Assembly (NCBI GenBank): GCA_964019415.1
Contig: OZ025890.1
Coordinates: 1,472,458 to 1,536,457, forward strand
DNA length: 64,000 nt
Source: Ianthella basta
Lineage: Eukaryota > Porifera > Demospongiae > Verongiida > Ianthellidae
Direction: 5' to 3'
A model generated the notes under the pieces. That model was not told the origin of the DNA. It did not search any database and worked only from the letters and a program-made list of their open reading frames with translations. Made by a program: the position numbers and the translations under genes. Position 1 is the first letter of the stretch. Every line of letters begins with the position of its first letter. Shown here one piece after another: positions 1-13,211 of the stretch.

Positions 1-3000
1 CTGTGCAACCAGTGTCACAGCAAGATTTAAACTACCTTTATATGGGATCTGCCCTCTGTCTGATGTTAGGGTCTTCCCCTGCACATTATTTGGATGCACT
101 GATTACCATTCCATTGCCACCTTCACATGAGACAGCAAAACGGTCTTTTCTGTATTCTGTTTTCAGGTATGTGTACAGTATACTTCATATATGTATGTGC
201 ACACACAATACACACACAGTTCACAAGGCACTAATCCATATGTGTACATACTGTACATACAGGTACACACATACTCAGTACTCACACCCCACATACATAT
301 GGATACGCAGTACTCACACCCCACATACGTACATATGGATACGCAGTACTCACACCCCACATACATATGGATACGCAGTACTCACACCCCACATACGTAC
401 ATATGGATACGCAGTACTCACACCCCACATACATATGGATACACAGTACTCACACCCCACATACATATGGATACGCAGTACTCACACCTCACATACATAT
501 GGATACGCAGTACTCACACCCCACATACATATGGATACGCAGTACTCACACCCCACATACATATGGATACGCAGTACTCACACCTCACATACATATGGAT
601 ACGCAGTACTCACACCCCACATACATATGGATACGCAGTACTCACACCCCACATACATATGGATACGCAGTACTCACACCCCACATACATATGGATACGC
701 AGTACTCACACCCCACATACATATGGCTGTGTGTCAACTGCCTCCATGTGAGCATGTCTGCTTTCCTCATTTCTCCAACCCTTCCTCCGGATCCATTCAA
801 TTCCACATTTTAGGTATGCCCTCAGCTGTGTGCACAGAACCCACAGTTGCAGGCAGTATGCCAAGTGAGCCTTTTAGTGACAGCTACACACCTCTGTGGT
901 ACTCCACATTGGTAGTGGGTGAGGTTCTGTCTCAGTCTATCCTTCCCCCCTTCCTCCCTCATCCTTTCTTCCCTCCCCCCTTCCTCCCATACCCTTTTGT
1001 CCCTCCCCCTTTCATCCCTCCCCCTTTCGTCCCTCCCCCTTTCCTCCCTCCCCCCTTCCTCCCTCACCCTTTCATCCCTCCCCCCTTCCTCCCTCCCCCT
1101 TTCCTCCCTCCCCCCTTCCTCCCTCACCCTTTCATCCCTCCCCCCTCCTCCCTCACCCTTTCTTCCCTCCCCTTCCTCCCTCACCCTTTCTTCCCTCCCC
1201 CCTCCCTGACTGTCAAACAAGGTTTGTAGTTGCCTGTTCAATGTGTATGGCATTGATGGGTAAAGGACAGTCTGGGAAAGATGTCAAAGAGGTACTGCCT
1301 TCTACTGCTTCCCTGTGTGTGTGTAGTGCGCCTGTACTTGAAGGATAGCATTGTTCTTCATGTCTAGATTGCAATGGCAATGCCAGTACCTGACGGCTTT
1401 GTGAAAACAGTCTGTTCCACCAGTCCTTGGTAAATGTACATACACATGCGCATGCATGCGTGCACACACACAGACACACACACAGCGAGACACATGCATA
1501 CGTGCACACACACAGACACACACACGCACACACACAGACACACAACCAGACATGTGTAATATTGCCAAGGATATACATAGTGAGGTCAATAGGTGTGCTT
1601 CTTCCTATTCACATATGTATGTAGCCTTGCAGAAAGAGCTGGCATCCAGCTAGGCACCAAGTCCAGGGAGGTGACCTCCCTCCTGCTATGGGCCCTCGAT
1701 GACAACAGCAGTAGAGCGGACATTTTGGAAGTGGGTTGAGGCGCATGTAACACAGTCAGGGTATGCATTGGTCCACACAGCTTGATGTCCAACCATTGTT
1801 GTCTATAGTAGCCACAATCAGTATCCCCATTGCTGTCACCACTGTTAACAGCATGACATTGTCACTGTCACTGTCAGTCAGTACCGTCACCATCACTGTT
1901 TAGTGCTGTCACTACCACCCTAACTGTGACCACTGTTCGGGTGTCTGTGCTGTGCAGGTCTTTAGCGCTGAAATGAAAGGAGAAGTCTTCTCCACAAAGC
2001 AGCAGCAATTTGAGGAGGAGACTGAAGATGAAGATGAAGGGGGAGCAGAGGAGGAGGAAAGTGGAGAGGACATGGAAGAGGAGGAGGAGGTGTATGGCAC
2101 CGTCCTTTTATCTGTGGATGACAGCTGTATTGATGAATCTGAAGTGGACATTAAGGTGTGGCTTAATATGAGGAGAAACATGGCAGTGTGCACTGTCCTG
2201 CCCAACTGTCCCCCCAAATGTTCCACCCCCTTGCCCCCCTGTCCCACTCACTTGTCCCCCCCATCTGTCCTCCCCCTGTCCCCCTCCCACCTATCCTCCC
2301 ACCTTTCTCCCTCACCTGTACCCCTGTCATCCCTCCCATGTGTCCCCAACCTGTCTTCCATCCACCTGTCCCCTCACCCATCCCCCACCTGTCCCCTCAC
2401 CCGTCACTCCACCTATCCCCTCACCCATTCCCCCACCCGTCCCTCTACCCGTCCCCCCACTTGTCCCCCCACCCGTCCCCCACCTGTCCCCGCACCCTTC
2501 CCCCCACCTGTCTAGCGGTCCAGTGCACCCTTCTTACACTATTTGCTGGGGAGGACACTAGCTGTACACTGTACTGGTGTGTGTACACGCACACATAGCT
2601 GTCTGTGAGTGAGTAATGTCATGATGTACACTCAGGAGGATGACAGTGATCTGGGCCAGACTGGTGCCGAAGGAGAGTTTGTTTGGAAGAAGACAGGTTC
2701 AAGCCTTGAGGAAGATGAAGTAGAAGCCAGTGTTGACACAAGACATGAAGAAGACTTTCTCTCCTTAACAACCACGTCAGTTCAGCCATCTGTAGAAGAC
2801 CTACATAGTTCCCATATCGTACACTGGTGTACTATGAATGAATGTCACCTCATTACTGTGTGCACACAGCTCTGATAGTGCACTGGAGTCAGGGAGCAAG
2901 CAACTATCAAAGCAAAAGTGGAGGAAGAAGAGGGCCAACAATGAGGGGGAGTTGAGCTCTCTGGACGAGTTGACTGACGGGTCATTGGACTGTGGCCATA

Positions 3001-3223
3001 GAGACAAGGGCAGCACCTCCACACAGGGCAGATGCACTGGCACAAGGAAGCGTGAGGGTGCTTGTGTCATGATCAGCATTTGTTCTTGTGTGCACACTTC
3101 CACCCAGCACTGACTTGCGTAATTACAAGGCCTTCCACTGAACATACTCCTCTTTGTTTTTGGCTTCAATTTCTTTAGGAATGTCCCTGCGTCAGCGCTG
3201 CCTCCCCCCCTTATTGAACTGAC
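1..3223 (+). CDS. 3' part of an unrecognised acidic protein gene (multi-exon, 5' end outside window)
   Basis: I do not recognise this gene. Likely exons, joined by GT/AG sites: 1-166 (ends in SFLYSVFR), 814 to about 875 ([16 protein letters not shown]), 1633-1730 ([20 protein letters not shown]), 1958-2155 (opens [17 protein letters not shown], then a strongly acidic Glu/Asp tract), 2636 to about 2835 ([19 protein letters not shown]), about 2871-3056 ([20 protein letters not shown]) and about 3179-3223, where a TGA could end the protein after [10 protein letters not shown]. Phases agree for 1633-1730 to 1958-2155 to 2636; the join from the 814 exon to 1633 is not resolved and may need another small exon. 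The C-terminal part is low complexity, acidic then basic, as in many nuclear or scaffold proteins. Function unknown. The last exon is the weakest call, since an alternative frame (ending LPPLLIELTAR) runs into a possible GT donor. Confidence 0.45.
276..725. repeat. 32-bp minisatellite, about 14 copies
   Basis: Tandem unit of the type ggatacgcagtactcacacc + ccacatacatat; a few units carry a 4-bp insertion (acgt) and are 36 bp. It lies in the first visible intron of the acidic protein gene. Because three units make 96 bases with no stop, all forward frames look open; those ORFs are repeat artefacts. Confidence 0.95.
941..1208. repeat. Polypyrimidine CCT/CCCTCC-rich degenerate tandem repeat
   Basis: Short, imperfect units of ccctcccc(c/t)ttcctc type, intronic. 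Pure strand asymmetry (C/T on +, G/A on -) makes long false ORFs in several frames. A second C-rich tract of degenerate cccacctgtcc units lies in the next intron at about 2195-2515. Confidence 0.85.
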
Positions 3224-3349
3224 AGCCAGGTACATGTGTGCATGCTAACGTGTGCCTAGAACACAGATGCACACCATCCACTCACAATGATGAGATGATT
3301 ACTGTTTTATGTGGTTTCTGATGATCGAGCATACTGCTATTGAAATGTG

Positions 3350-3530
3350 GAGCATAAAGCCTGCGGTTTGCCGAAGGATGCTCAGCTGATATGTCAACTA
3401 GCAAGATCGGTGCGGGTTCTAGTTCAGAAGGTCCGGAAACTCTACCAGAGGAATCCCAACGTGAGACCCAAGAGAATGGGAGACAGTGGTAGCCCCCATG
3501 ACTGGTGGTACCTCCTCATCGTTTGCAGTC
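3350..3530 (+). pseudogene. Relic of the 3' end of a sulfotransferase gene
   Basis: This segment aligns with the last fifth of the intact sulfotransferase just downstream (about 4575-4745): both contain CGLPKDA, the string gttctag(t/c)tcagaaggtc, ctctaccagagga and gggagacagtggtagcccc. The relic has lost frame: the region matching HVGSSSEGQKALPEDIQ reads differently, and the stop and tail are gone. It is thus a decayed tandem copy, or the remnant of a family member next to the surviving gene. No matching 5' or P-loop segment is visible upstream. Confidence 0.8.
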
Positions 3531-3835
3531 GACGGCTTGTCGCTCTGTACGTAGCTATAGAACGCTAGCACTCTTTTTCCAATGTATTTATACGGGACAA
3601 TCAACCACCCCCGTCCTAGTCTGGCGCGCTAGCCCCGTCCTTGAGCGGCGAGAACTCGCCGTGCTTAGCGCAAAGAAATGCCAGTACGTGGTACAAGGAG
3701 CACGGCGCACTGACCGTAGCCAGTACGTACTGAACTGTGGTTCAAGAACCGGGACGTAGCTATTAGCTATCGGATCCGTCTCGGAGTAGCTATTGCGCTA
3801 ATAGCCGAGTGACAGTAGCTTCATTATTGTTCAGA

Positions 3836-4780
3836 ATGTCAACTGAGCTGAAACCTACTGGCTCTGAGGCCCTGGAGTGGCGTTTTGAGGGGGTCGGTCC
3901 AAATCTTGAGACAGAAGAAGGACGGCTGAAGGGGCTGAACTTCGCTCCACGCCCCACGGACCTCTTCATAGTGACCACCCCCAAAGCAGGCACCACATGG
4001 CTGCAGCAGATGGTGCACCAGCTGAGGACAGGAGGAGACATGGAGTTTACTGAGATTGGTCAGGTGATTCCTTTCCTGGAACTGGCTCACGACCTGGACC
4101 AGGACGTGCATGCTGAGCAGAAGGCCTTCCCGCGCTGCTACAAGACCCACTGCTGGTACGACCACTGTCCGAAGGGTGGGAGGTACATTGTGTGCCTACG
4201 AGAGCCGTGTGCTGTGGCATACAGCCACTTCAAGTTTCTTTGTGGTTGGGTTTTTCAGCCTGGGGAAGTCTCCTTGGAGGAGTTCACTCGAGAGTTCTGG
4301 CTCGCCCGTGGTGCTCCACAGAACAAGATGGAAGAGGCTTCATATTTCCACCAACTTACAAGCTGGTGGCCACACAGAAACGACCCAAATGTACTGCTAC
4401 TGTTCTATGAGGATATGAAGGAGGACCTGGAGAGTGCTGTTCGAGCTGTGGCAGAGTTTATGGGCATTGCTGATGAGGGACACATCAAGGCTGCACTGGA
4501 GATGAGCACTTTTTCCTTCATGAAACAACATGAAGATCAGTTCAACGCTAAGTTAAATAAGAAAGTAATGAATGAAACCTGTGGCTTGCCAAAAGATGCT
4601 GGTATGTCATTCAGCATTATCCATGTGGGTTCTAGCTCAGAAGGTCAGAAAGCTCTACCAGAGGATATCCAACGTGAGATCCAGGAGAAGTGGGAGACAG
4701 TGGTAGCCCCCGTGACTGGTTGTGGTACCTACCAAGAGCTTCGTAGAGCATGGAAGGAGGAAAAGAGCAAGTCAAAGTGA
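3836..4780 (+). CDS. Sulfotransferase domain protein (Sulfotransfer_1 family), single exon
   Basis: Predicted PAPS-dependent sulfotransferase of the soluble, cytosolic type: it would move sulfate from PAPS to a hydroxyl or amine acceptor. About 314 residues from the chosen start MSTELKPTG, close to the usual 290-320 for this family; an in-frame ATG nine codons earlier is possible. The PAPS 5'-phosphosulfate loop is TTPKAGTTWLQQM near residue 50 (family form PKSGTTW). The 3'-phosphate region follows as IVCLREPCAVAYSHFKF near residue 123. The C-terminal part has CGLPKDA and a basic tail. There is no signal peptide or membrane segment, so it is not a Golgi-type enzyme. It is uninterrupted by introns, unlike most neighbours, which suggests retroposition or an intron-poor family. 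The acceptor substrate cannot be told from sequence. Confidence 0.85.
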   Translation: MSTELKPTGSEALEWRFEGVGPNLETEEGRLKGLNFAPRPTDLFIVTTPKAGTTWLQQMVHQLRTGGDMEFTEIGQVIPFLELAHDLDQDVHAEQKAFPRCYKTHCWYDHCPKGGRYIVCLREPCAVAYSHFKFLCGWVFQPGEVSLEEFTREFWLARGAPQNKMEEASYFHQLTSWWPHRNDPNVLLLFYEDMKEDLESAVRAVAEFMGIADEGHIKAALEMSTFSFMKQHEDQFNAKLNKKVMNETCGLPKDAGMSFSIIHVGSSSEGQKALPEDIQREIQEKWETVVAPVTGCGTYQELRRAWKEEKSKSK

Positions 4781-5733
4781 CAGAATATACTGTAATCAAC
4801 TGCTCACCAATATAGCTTCCTTTTATTACAGTACTATACTTATGACAGAATAGCAGTATATATTTCCTCTGAGTAGCTATATATTGGTCCAGAATCCTTC
4901 CATCTCATTGTCATAGTAGCTAGCTAGGGTCCTTGGGACTGTTCAAATTGTTAGGATTTTTGTGCATAGTGCAAGCTAGTGCAGTTTGCCTGGCCATGTA
5001 GGGATAATACTTGTCGACACTGCTCCATGCATGCATGAACCCTCCTTGTTTCTGAGCCGTTTCTGCTCTTTACCAAGGGTATAGCTAGTGTCGTATGCAT
5101 GTGTGTCAGATTGGAGGGATTGATTCATGTCTACAGTGCTCTGAGTCCCAAACAGTGTGAAGGTCAGCAGCTAACACGTTCTGCTTGAGAATGTAGCTAG
5201 TGAATTTGAGGTACAGCCTCTAGTACTTCTGGGTCGCTTGATTCGTCCTCTTTAGGATGACCTTTCACCAGGCTCCCTTTAAGTAGCTATAGCTAGGTGG
5301 GCACTGCTCTACAGCTGGTGGAGATAATCGCATGCATGCAAGTGCCGTGATTTTCTGCCTTCACGTTTGGCTGTGGTATATAATGTTACACTGGTATCAA
5401 TCGTTTGAAACAAAAAACACATAAACCATATCAAAGTATCCAATTTATTGACATTGTATGCAGAGGCCCATACATGCTATACAATAGACTTTGTATTATG
5501 TAACTCTTGAGCTGATTGACTGAAACATGTATAGTACAGGACACTTCAGTTGCAAGAGCCTCTGTCATGCAACTGTATCTTGATATCCTGCTAGTTACAG
5601 CCCAAGTGTTAAACCAAGTCTACTGTAGCCAGTTTAACATGCATGCAGATAGAGGGGTATGGATCGACTTGCATTTTGGGAGAGAAGGGGTGTTGATATT
5701 TGTCAGTGTGTGTACGAATTTGCTTAGTGCTAC
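4781..5733. other. Intergenic region, no gene seen
   Basis: About 950 bp between the sulfotransferase stop and the convergent end of CCDC42. AT-richer than the coding DNA, with many agctagct and catgcatg tetramer palindromes. I see no coding exon, RNA gene or clear repeat. It must hold both 3' UTRs. Confidence 0.6.
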
Positions 5734-8847
<3,114 letters not shown>

Positions 8848-9007
8848 TCTTGCTGCTAGTCAGTTCCAAATATAGTGAGCTCGCAAGTTGTTTCAGGCTT
8901 CGCAACAACAAAATGTCTTCAGACAAAGTCACTAAGCAACACTTCCGGTAATGAATTCCCTTAGAAGGGGAGGGAGGGTAGGGGGCGTGGCTCGTAGCTG
9001 CAGCAAA
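8848..9007. promoter_or_regulatory. Shared bidirectional 5' region of CCDC42 (-) and WD40 gene (+)
   Basis: Only 160 bp separate the two start codons, which point away from each other, so both 5' UTRs and core promoters must be here unless there are upstream non-coding exons. No TATA box is obvious; contains gggagggagggtaggggg. Confidence 0.55.
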
Positions 9008-11019
9008 ATGCCCGTCCTTCATACAACAGAAGAACTAGCCCGCTTAAGGGGCCATCGCTGGCAGATATCTTGCCTAGAGTTCAGTCCGGACGGTAGCAAA
9101 CTTGCGTCTGGAGCATGGGACAAGGAGGTCCGTGTGTGGGACCTGGGCAGCCTGGACACGTCTGCAGTAATGAAACAGGTCCATGATGTTCCGATCACCA
9201 CTGTCTCGTGGTACCGCCCGGACGGAGCTCTGCTGGCGACAGGCTCCGCAGACTCCACCGTGGGACTGTGGAACGCTGAAACAGGAGAGAACCTCACTGT
9301 GATGCGGGAGCACTTCGGTTGGGTCCTAGGGAGCTCCTTCGCACCTGACGGTCGCTTCCTGGCCACTTCATCTTACGACAAGACGGTGCGGCTGTGGGAC
9401 CCTGCTAGCGGGATGCTCCTGAACACTCTCAATGCTCACACGAAGGGCGTGTGGTCTGTGGACTTCTATCCCGTCGGCAGCAGCACTCTCCTCTGCTCTG
9501 GGTCCGAAGATGCCACCGTACGGATATGGGATGCAAGGACCAACAAACCGGTGAACTGCTACAGAGGTGGGCACAAGGATGCCATCTTCTGCGTGTGCTG
9601 GTCTTCTGATGGCACGTACATTGCATCAGGATCCAGTGACACAAAGGTTTGAAGATATACAGCTGTAGCAGACATACACCAATGTGATTGTGCATGGGAT
9701 GGCATTCACCAATACCTCTTGTGATGGAAGTTAATACATGCACAACTCTAACAGCGTAGCAGCTAGCGCATGCCCGGCGGAACAGCCCAAACTGCCCAGA
9801 CCATGGTCTGTCCAGATTTTAGGCCTGGCCATTCGTTTGTATATCAAAGATACTTGCTGGCCTGTGCATGTGGCCATCTAGGTAAGATTGTCTTGATGTG
9901 GCCTGACCACCTTTAGAGCGCTTCCTCTAGGCCTATATAACTCATGCATTGCCTGCTTTTCAGGATATCCACTGTAAGAATGATGGAAAGAACTGTGACC
10001 TGTGTGTTTGTACATATTTTGTATTTATTTAGTGTGTGATCTTATTCATGTTTGCAAGAAGCTCATCTTTCGCTCACTGCCTGTGTACGTAGGTTGCTAT
10101 TTGGGATGCACGGAATGGCCAAGTTGTGAACTTTATCCATGGACACAAAGATACTGTCAAGTCAATTTCATTCAACAGGCAGACTGCAGAAGTGTGGGAG
10201 CCAATTTTGGCCTCGGCTGGGGATTTCACCATACGACTGTCTGACCCCCGACCTGACCAGAAAACTTACCTCATGCACCTTTCCCCACATGCACCTGGTA
10301 AGGAGGTGGAAGCTGTGGATATCTCTCCCGATGGCACCCTCCTTGCATCTGGTGGTCGTGATGGTGTGGTGGTACTCACAACACTGTTGACTCCTACTCT
10401 AACATCACAGTCATATTCTGAAGGGGCTTACGACCACTCCTCCTCAAAGGCCAACTCCTCCCATCAGCAAGGAGGCTCCGCCTTGCAGAACCAGCCTGAG
10501 GGCGAGGGAGAGGACATGGGGGATGAGATCATCCTTCGTACTGGATCTATTGTGAACAAACAAGCCCACCAAAGACATTCACTCCTAAGACGTCGAGGCC
10601 AGTCTGATCCTAAGGTTGGGTCCAAGCGGGGAGAACGATCTCCTACCAAGAAAGCACAGTCTAGTAGACAACAGGAAACAGAGTTGAAAATTCCTGTCCT
10701 TTTGACTGCAAATCGTGTAAGCCCTGAAGACTCTGCCGAAAGGGGTGAGGTTTCATTGACCATTCCCACAAAGATGGAGAGTTTGTCCACTGCTTCAAGT
10801 TCCCAGAGTGAAGGCCTGCCCACTATCCCTCCCTTCCCTGTACCCCTCCCTGACTTTGACTACTCCATGGATCGCCCTGTGTCAGTTGCCTCAGACCACT
10901 TCTTTGACACGGTTATTCACCCCGCGGGAGCAGACATTTGGACAACAGGAGCGCAGTACGTTCTTCAGCCTGACTCAGAGGATGATTTTGATGACGATGA
11001 ACCTGTTAGTGAAATATAA
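9008..11019 (+). CDS. WD40-repeat protein, two exons, 521 residues
   Basis: Exon 1 is 9008-9646 and exon 2 is 10093-11019; phase 0 join GSSDTK to VAIWDARNGQ. The N-terminal half is a WD40 propeller: repeats start at LRGHRWQISCLEFSPDG and recur about every 42 residues with GH and WD signatures (VRVWD, VGLWN, VRLWD, VRIWD, VAIWD, IRLSDPRP). About seven or eight blades are visible. From about residue 340 on, the protein is Ser/Pro/Glu-rich and probably disordered, ending in an acidic tail DSEDDFDDDEPVSEI. I cannot assign it to a named WD family; it is nearest in look to small WDR5/WDR38-like propellers with an added tail. An upstream in-frame ATG at 8951 is less likely, as its leader is Arg/Gly-rich. 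Exon 2 is the copy that was triplicated in this locus. Confidence 0.85.
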
Positions 11020-11536
11020 GTGGATAATGTTTATATGGTATATGTTTGTGTGTACATTGCAATCTGTACTGTTGTGTTTTATCACAGCATGTATACCAGT
11101 TTTCGTACCATTTGTTTGACATTGTACAGGTTTCCATATTATTTGTACACAAAATATTGTTAGTTCTATACATATGGCATTGTATGTGCTGGGTATTTAT
11201 ATCAGTTTGAATGAGTTGTGCATGGTGCCTTGGCATTAGGCCAATCTGTCCAGTTCAACACGATCACAACACATGTCTACTGTGATGTGTGTATTGGAAT
11301 GTGCATGCACATGCAGGTTATCATTTAATTGGTGTGATCAAAGAAGGCTGCATGAGCTTGGGTGTGTAGATTGATTGATTGATTGAAGGAAAGTGGACAC
11401 TGCACAAATAGCTAGGAGAAGTACGGTGTGTGTCGTGTGTAGACACCTCGCAGTCCCTTGTGTCCAAAATGTGTTGCAGTCCCCCAGTGTGCCTAAAATA
11501 TTATGCTAAAACCTTCTCCCCCCGTGGCCCAAAATG
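11020..11536. other. 3' flank of the WD40 gene
   Basis: Contains the 3' UTR of the WD40 gene; no further coding signal. Repeated almost unchanged in unit B (17689-18208). Confidence 0.6.
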
Positions 11537-12465
11537 GCAAACAAACAGACAAAATAAGCCTCGCCCAGAGCGTTGAGTTGAGCTGCAGACAAAATAAGCC
11601 CCGCCCAGAGTGTTTAGTCCAGCTACAGACAAAATAAGCCCCGCCCAGAGTGTTGAGTCCAGCTACAGACAAAATAAGCCCCGCCCAGTGCGTTGAGTCG
11701 AGCTACAGACAAAATAAGCCCCGCCCAGAGCGTTGAGTCCAGCTACAGACAAAATAAGCCCCGCCCAGAGCGTTGAGTCCAGCTACAGACAAAATAAGCC
11801 CCGCCCAGAGCGTTGAGTCCAGCTACAGACAAAATAAGCCCCGCCCAGAGCGTTGAGTCAAGCTACAGACAAAATAAGCCCCGCCCAGAGCGTTGAGTCA
11901 AGCTACAGACAAAATAAGCCCCGCCCAGAGCGTTGAGTGCAGCTACAGACAAAATAAGCCTCGCCCAGAGCGTTGAGTCCAGCTACAGACAAAGTAAGCC
12001 CCACCCAGAGCGTTGAGTCCAGCTACAGACAAAATAAGCCCCGCCCAGAGCGTTGAGTCAAGCTACAGACAAAATAAGCCCCGCCCAGAGCGTTGAGTCA
12101 AGCTACAGACAAAATAAGCCCCGCCCAGAGCGTTGAGTCGAGCTACAGACAAAATAAGCCCCGCCCAGAGCGTTGAGTCCAGCTACAGACAAAATAAGCC
12201 CCGCCCAAAGCGTTGAGTCAAGCTACAGACAAAGTAAGCCCCGCCCAGAGCGTTGAGTCCAGCTACAGACAAAATAAGCCCCGCCCAGAGCGTTGAGTCC
12301 AGCTACAGACAAAATAAGCCCCGCCCAGAGCGTTGAGTCCAGCTACAGACAAAATAAGCCCCGCCCAGAGCGTTGAGTCCAGCTACAGACAAAATAAGCC
12401 CCGCCCAGAGCGTTGAGTCAAGCTACAGACAAATAAGCCCCACCCAGAGCGTTGAGTCGAGCTAC
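11537..12465. repeat. 40-bp minisatellite with GC-box core, about 23 copies (unit A)
   Basis: Unit: agctacagacaaaataagcc followed by ccgcccagagcgttgagtcc. Differences are mainly at the last bases (tcc, tca, tcg, tgc) and single changes in the ccgccc core. One unit near 12430 is 39 bp. Each unit carries a CCCGCCC motif. No unique spacers, so it is not CRISPR-like. Confidence 0.97.
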
Positions 12466-12797
12466 CTACCAATTTGTATAGGGCCAGGGTGAGTGAAGTG
12501 AAGAATCAGTTTGAATGAGATGTGCATGCATATGGTGCCTTTGCATTAGGCCCAATCTGTTCTGTTCATCACACTCACATGACATGCCTATACTGTGTTA
12601 TGCATAACGTGTATTAGAATATGCATGCACAGGTTATATATCATTTGGTATGATTGAAGAAGGCTGAGCTGGGTGTGTAGATTGATTGAAGTACACTAGC
12701 TCCCATGTTTTATGTAATAGGCTTCAGGGGGAGAATAAAATGGACATTAGTGCCATTACGATCTACATTTCATGACAATTGGAATAGGAGCACAGGC

Positions 12798-12859
12798 AGT
12801 CTGGCTTGCTAGACCGACCACAATGGATGTTTATTTGGGATGGTCTTGCAAGCCAGACT
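12798..12859. repeat. Small foldback (inverted repeat), unit A
   Basis: AGTCTGGCTTGCTAGACC pairs with a right arm reading ggtcttgcaagccagact; 18-bp arms around a loop of about 26 bp. Also present in units B and C (best arms in C). Confidence 0.85.
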
Positions 12860-13211
12860 AGAGCACAGGAGAAGATAGACAATTAAAACACATTCACTGT
12901 TGGTTCTATTTATATATAAGTAGGATATCACAGACTTTATACAGATACAAAATACATTTTTACAGGTTACCTGTATAATATATAGACAAACAATGCACAG
13001 AAAACAATGAATAGAATGTCGTAGCAAATTCACATTGACCTTCTAAAGAAGTGATTCCAAAAATAACTAAGTGTTGGTATCATCAAAGTGGGCTACAGTA
13101 GAGACCCCTGGAACTGGGAAGGGATGAGAAGTAATGCTCAATCAGCACACAAGCATGCACATTGTCTATTTTGTATGTGTATATACCAATCCTTTGTGTT
13201 TTGCATAACAG

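Noticed and set aside
3-1229. 408-codon forward ORF at the left edge
   Set aside because: It runs through a minisatellite and a polypyrimidine tract; exon-like parts are used separately with splice sites.
10464-10823. Antisense ORFs in the WD40 last exon, repeated in units B and C
   Set aside because: Repeated only because the exon is repeated; they have no coding features.
11537-12465. CRISPR-like array
   Set aside because: Units are contiguous 40-bp tandem repeats with no unique spacers, in an animal genome.
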